Shown here: piece after piece, positions 5,802-6,357 of the stretch | How positions within the stretch are numbered: position 1 is the first letter of the stretch | Layout: the number at the start of each line of letters is the position of its first letter | NCBI GenBank assembly: GCA_903922325.1 | Contig: CAIXTG010000001.1 | Coordinates: forward strand, 1-6,357 | Origin: an uncultured Actinomycetes bacterium | GTDB taxonomy: Bacteria > Actinomycetota > Actinomycetes > Nanopelagicales > Nanopelagicaceae | Reading direction: 5' to 3' | Length of the DNA stretch: 6,357 nucleotides | Position numbers and translations under genes: made by a program | Notes under the pieces: model-generated | What the model saw: the letters and a program-made list of their open reading frames with translations, nothing else | Told to the model about the DNA's origin: nothing | The model's database searches: none

Positions 5802-6041
5802 ATGATTGATGAAGCCCTAGAACATTTAGTTAAGGGAATCGTTGATTCACCCGAAGATGTAGTCGTTAAGGAAAAAACGCACCGACGTGGAACCACACTT
5901 GAGGTTCGAGTTAACCCTGAAGATATCGGCAAGGTAATTGGTCGCAATGGCCGCACCGCAAAGGCGCTTCGTACCGTCGTCAGCGCGCTCGCAGGTCGCA
6001 CAATTCGTGTTGATCTGGTTGAAGCTGACGAGGTTCGTTAA
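5802..6041 (+). CDS. khpA: KH-domain RNA-binding protein (KhpA family)
   Basis: This is a small cytosolic RNA-binding protein of 79 residues, the usual size for KhpA/YlqC. The single type II KH domain contains the RNA-contacting GxxG loop as GRNG (47-50) within IGKVIGRNGRTAKALR, preceded by the strand TTLEVRVNPED. In other bacteria KhpA pairs with KhpB/EloR and affects RNA stability and cell elongation; that role is known for relatives and not visible here. It begins 2 bp after the rpsP stop, so it is translated from the same message and probably coupled, as it has no clear Shine-Dalgarno. Its place between rpsP and rimM is the standard one in actinobacteria and Firmicutes. Confidence 0.93.
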   Translation: MIDEALEHLVKGIVDSPEDVVVKEKTHRRGTTLEVRVNPEDIGKVIGRNGRTAKALRTVVSALAGRTIRVDLVEADEVR

Positions 6042-6063
6042 CCCTTAATTTAAGCCGCTAACC

Positions 6064-6357
6064 ATGCGTTTACTCGTGGGCCGGATAGGTAAGGCGCACG
6101 GAATCCTGGGCGAAGCCACAATCGAAGTTCGTACTGACGACGCTGCAACCCGTTTTGCAATGGGCGCAGTTGTTGAAACAGATAGTGGTAAGTCATTAAC
6201 TGTTGACTCAGTGCGAGTTCATAACGGCATTTTATTGTTGGGATTTGAAGGCATCTCATCTCGAAATGACATTGAGGCGTTGCGCGACACTTTGCTTTAT
6301 GCCGATGTCGATATTGATGCACCTGGTGAAGATGAAGATGATTATCACGTACTGCAA
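6064..6357 (+). CDS. rimM: 16S rRNA processing protein RimM, N-terminal part (3' end outside window)
   Basis: RimM binds ribosomal protein S19 and assists maturation of the 30S head. The ATG at 6064 opens a frame that runs to the window edge with no stop, giving exactly 98 codons. Whole RimM is about 165-180 residues, so a little over half is seen. The N-terminal RimM barrel starts with the hallmark LLVGRIGKAHGILGEATIEVRTD (3-25). VRVHNGILLLGFEGISSRNDIEALRD (50-75) is the family's conserved second half of that domain. GEDEDDYHVLQ (88-98) is the hinge into the PRC-barrel domain, which lies beyond the window. It follows the KH gene by 22 bp. No good Shine-Dalgarno is visible before the start, so the start rests on homology of MRLLVGRIGKAHG. 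trmD and rplS are expected next from known synteny. Confidence 0.92.
   Translation, partial: MRLLVGRIGKAHGILGEATIEVRTDDAATRFAMGAVVETDSGKSLTVDSVRVHNGILLLGFEGISSRNDIEALRDTLLYADVDIDAPGEDEDDYHVLQ

Noticed and set aside
6050..6322. Minus-strand 90-codon frame opposite rimM
   Set aside because: The plus strand encodes a clear RimM N-terminus across the whole stretch; the minus translation is Gln/Arg/His-rich with no known fold.

Overview
The window reads as a housekeeping block from an actinobacterial chromosome. Order, all on the + strand: smc (3' end only), ftsY, amtB, glnK, ffh, rpsP, a KH-domain gene (khpA) and rimM (5' end only). The pairs smc-ftsY and ffh...rpsP-KH-rimM, with an ammonium transporter/PII pair between ftsY and ffh, match known actinobacterial gene order; Corynebacterium has a comparable ftsY-amtB-glnK-glnD-srp layout. 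The base composition looks only moderate in G+C, intergenic gaps are short and FtsY is unusually small. I infer a streamlined, free-living actinobacterium, perhaps of the freshwater acI/Nanopelagicales type. No marker gene here proves that placement.

Bases 1-967 encode the C-terminal coiled-coil end and ATPase head half of SMC. After 26 bp comes ftsY (994-1839), the SRP receptor GTPase, reduced almost to its NG domain. A 113-bp gap (1840-1952) carries a candidate GlnR-type operator and a 7-bp inverted repeat. It leads into amtB (1953-3248) and glnK (3245-3583), which overlap by 4 bp: a membrane ammonium channel and the PII protein that gates it. The glnD gene that often follows glnK in actinobacteria is absent. 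Instead ffh (3615-5072), the SRP GTPase, begins 31 bp later, possibly from its own leaderless promoter.

A 166-bp gap (5073-5238) after ffh contains a GC-rich hairpin across the ffh stop codon and three short segments that can pair in two mutually exclusive ways. Next comes a ribosome/RNA-maturation cluster: rpsP (TTG start, long acidic tail), a KH RNA-binding protein 2 bp later, and rimM, the 30S maturation factor that acts on S19 and head assembly, cut off by the window end. trmD and rplS would be expected next from known synteny.

Functionally the window combines chromosome organisation (SMC), co-translational membrane targeting (FtsY and Ffh, which form a GTPase heterodimer), nitrogen uptake (AmtB-GlnK) and ribosome assembly (S16, KH protein, RimM). 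I found no mobile element, CRISPR array, tRNA, rRNA or novel defence-like system. The most interesting signals are regulatory (the amtB upstream site and the rpsP leader) and reductive (minimal FtsY, missing glnD). No gene-free stretch exceeds 300 bp.
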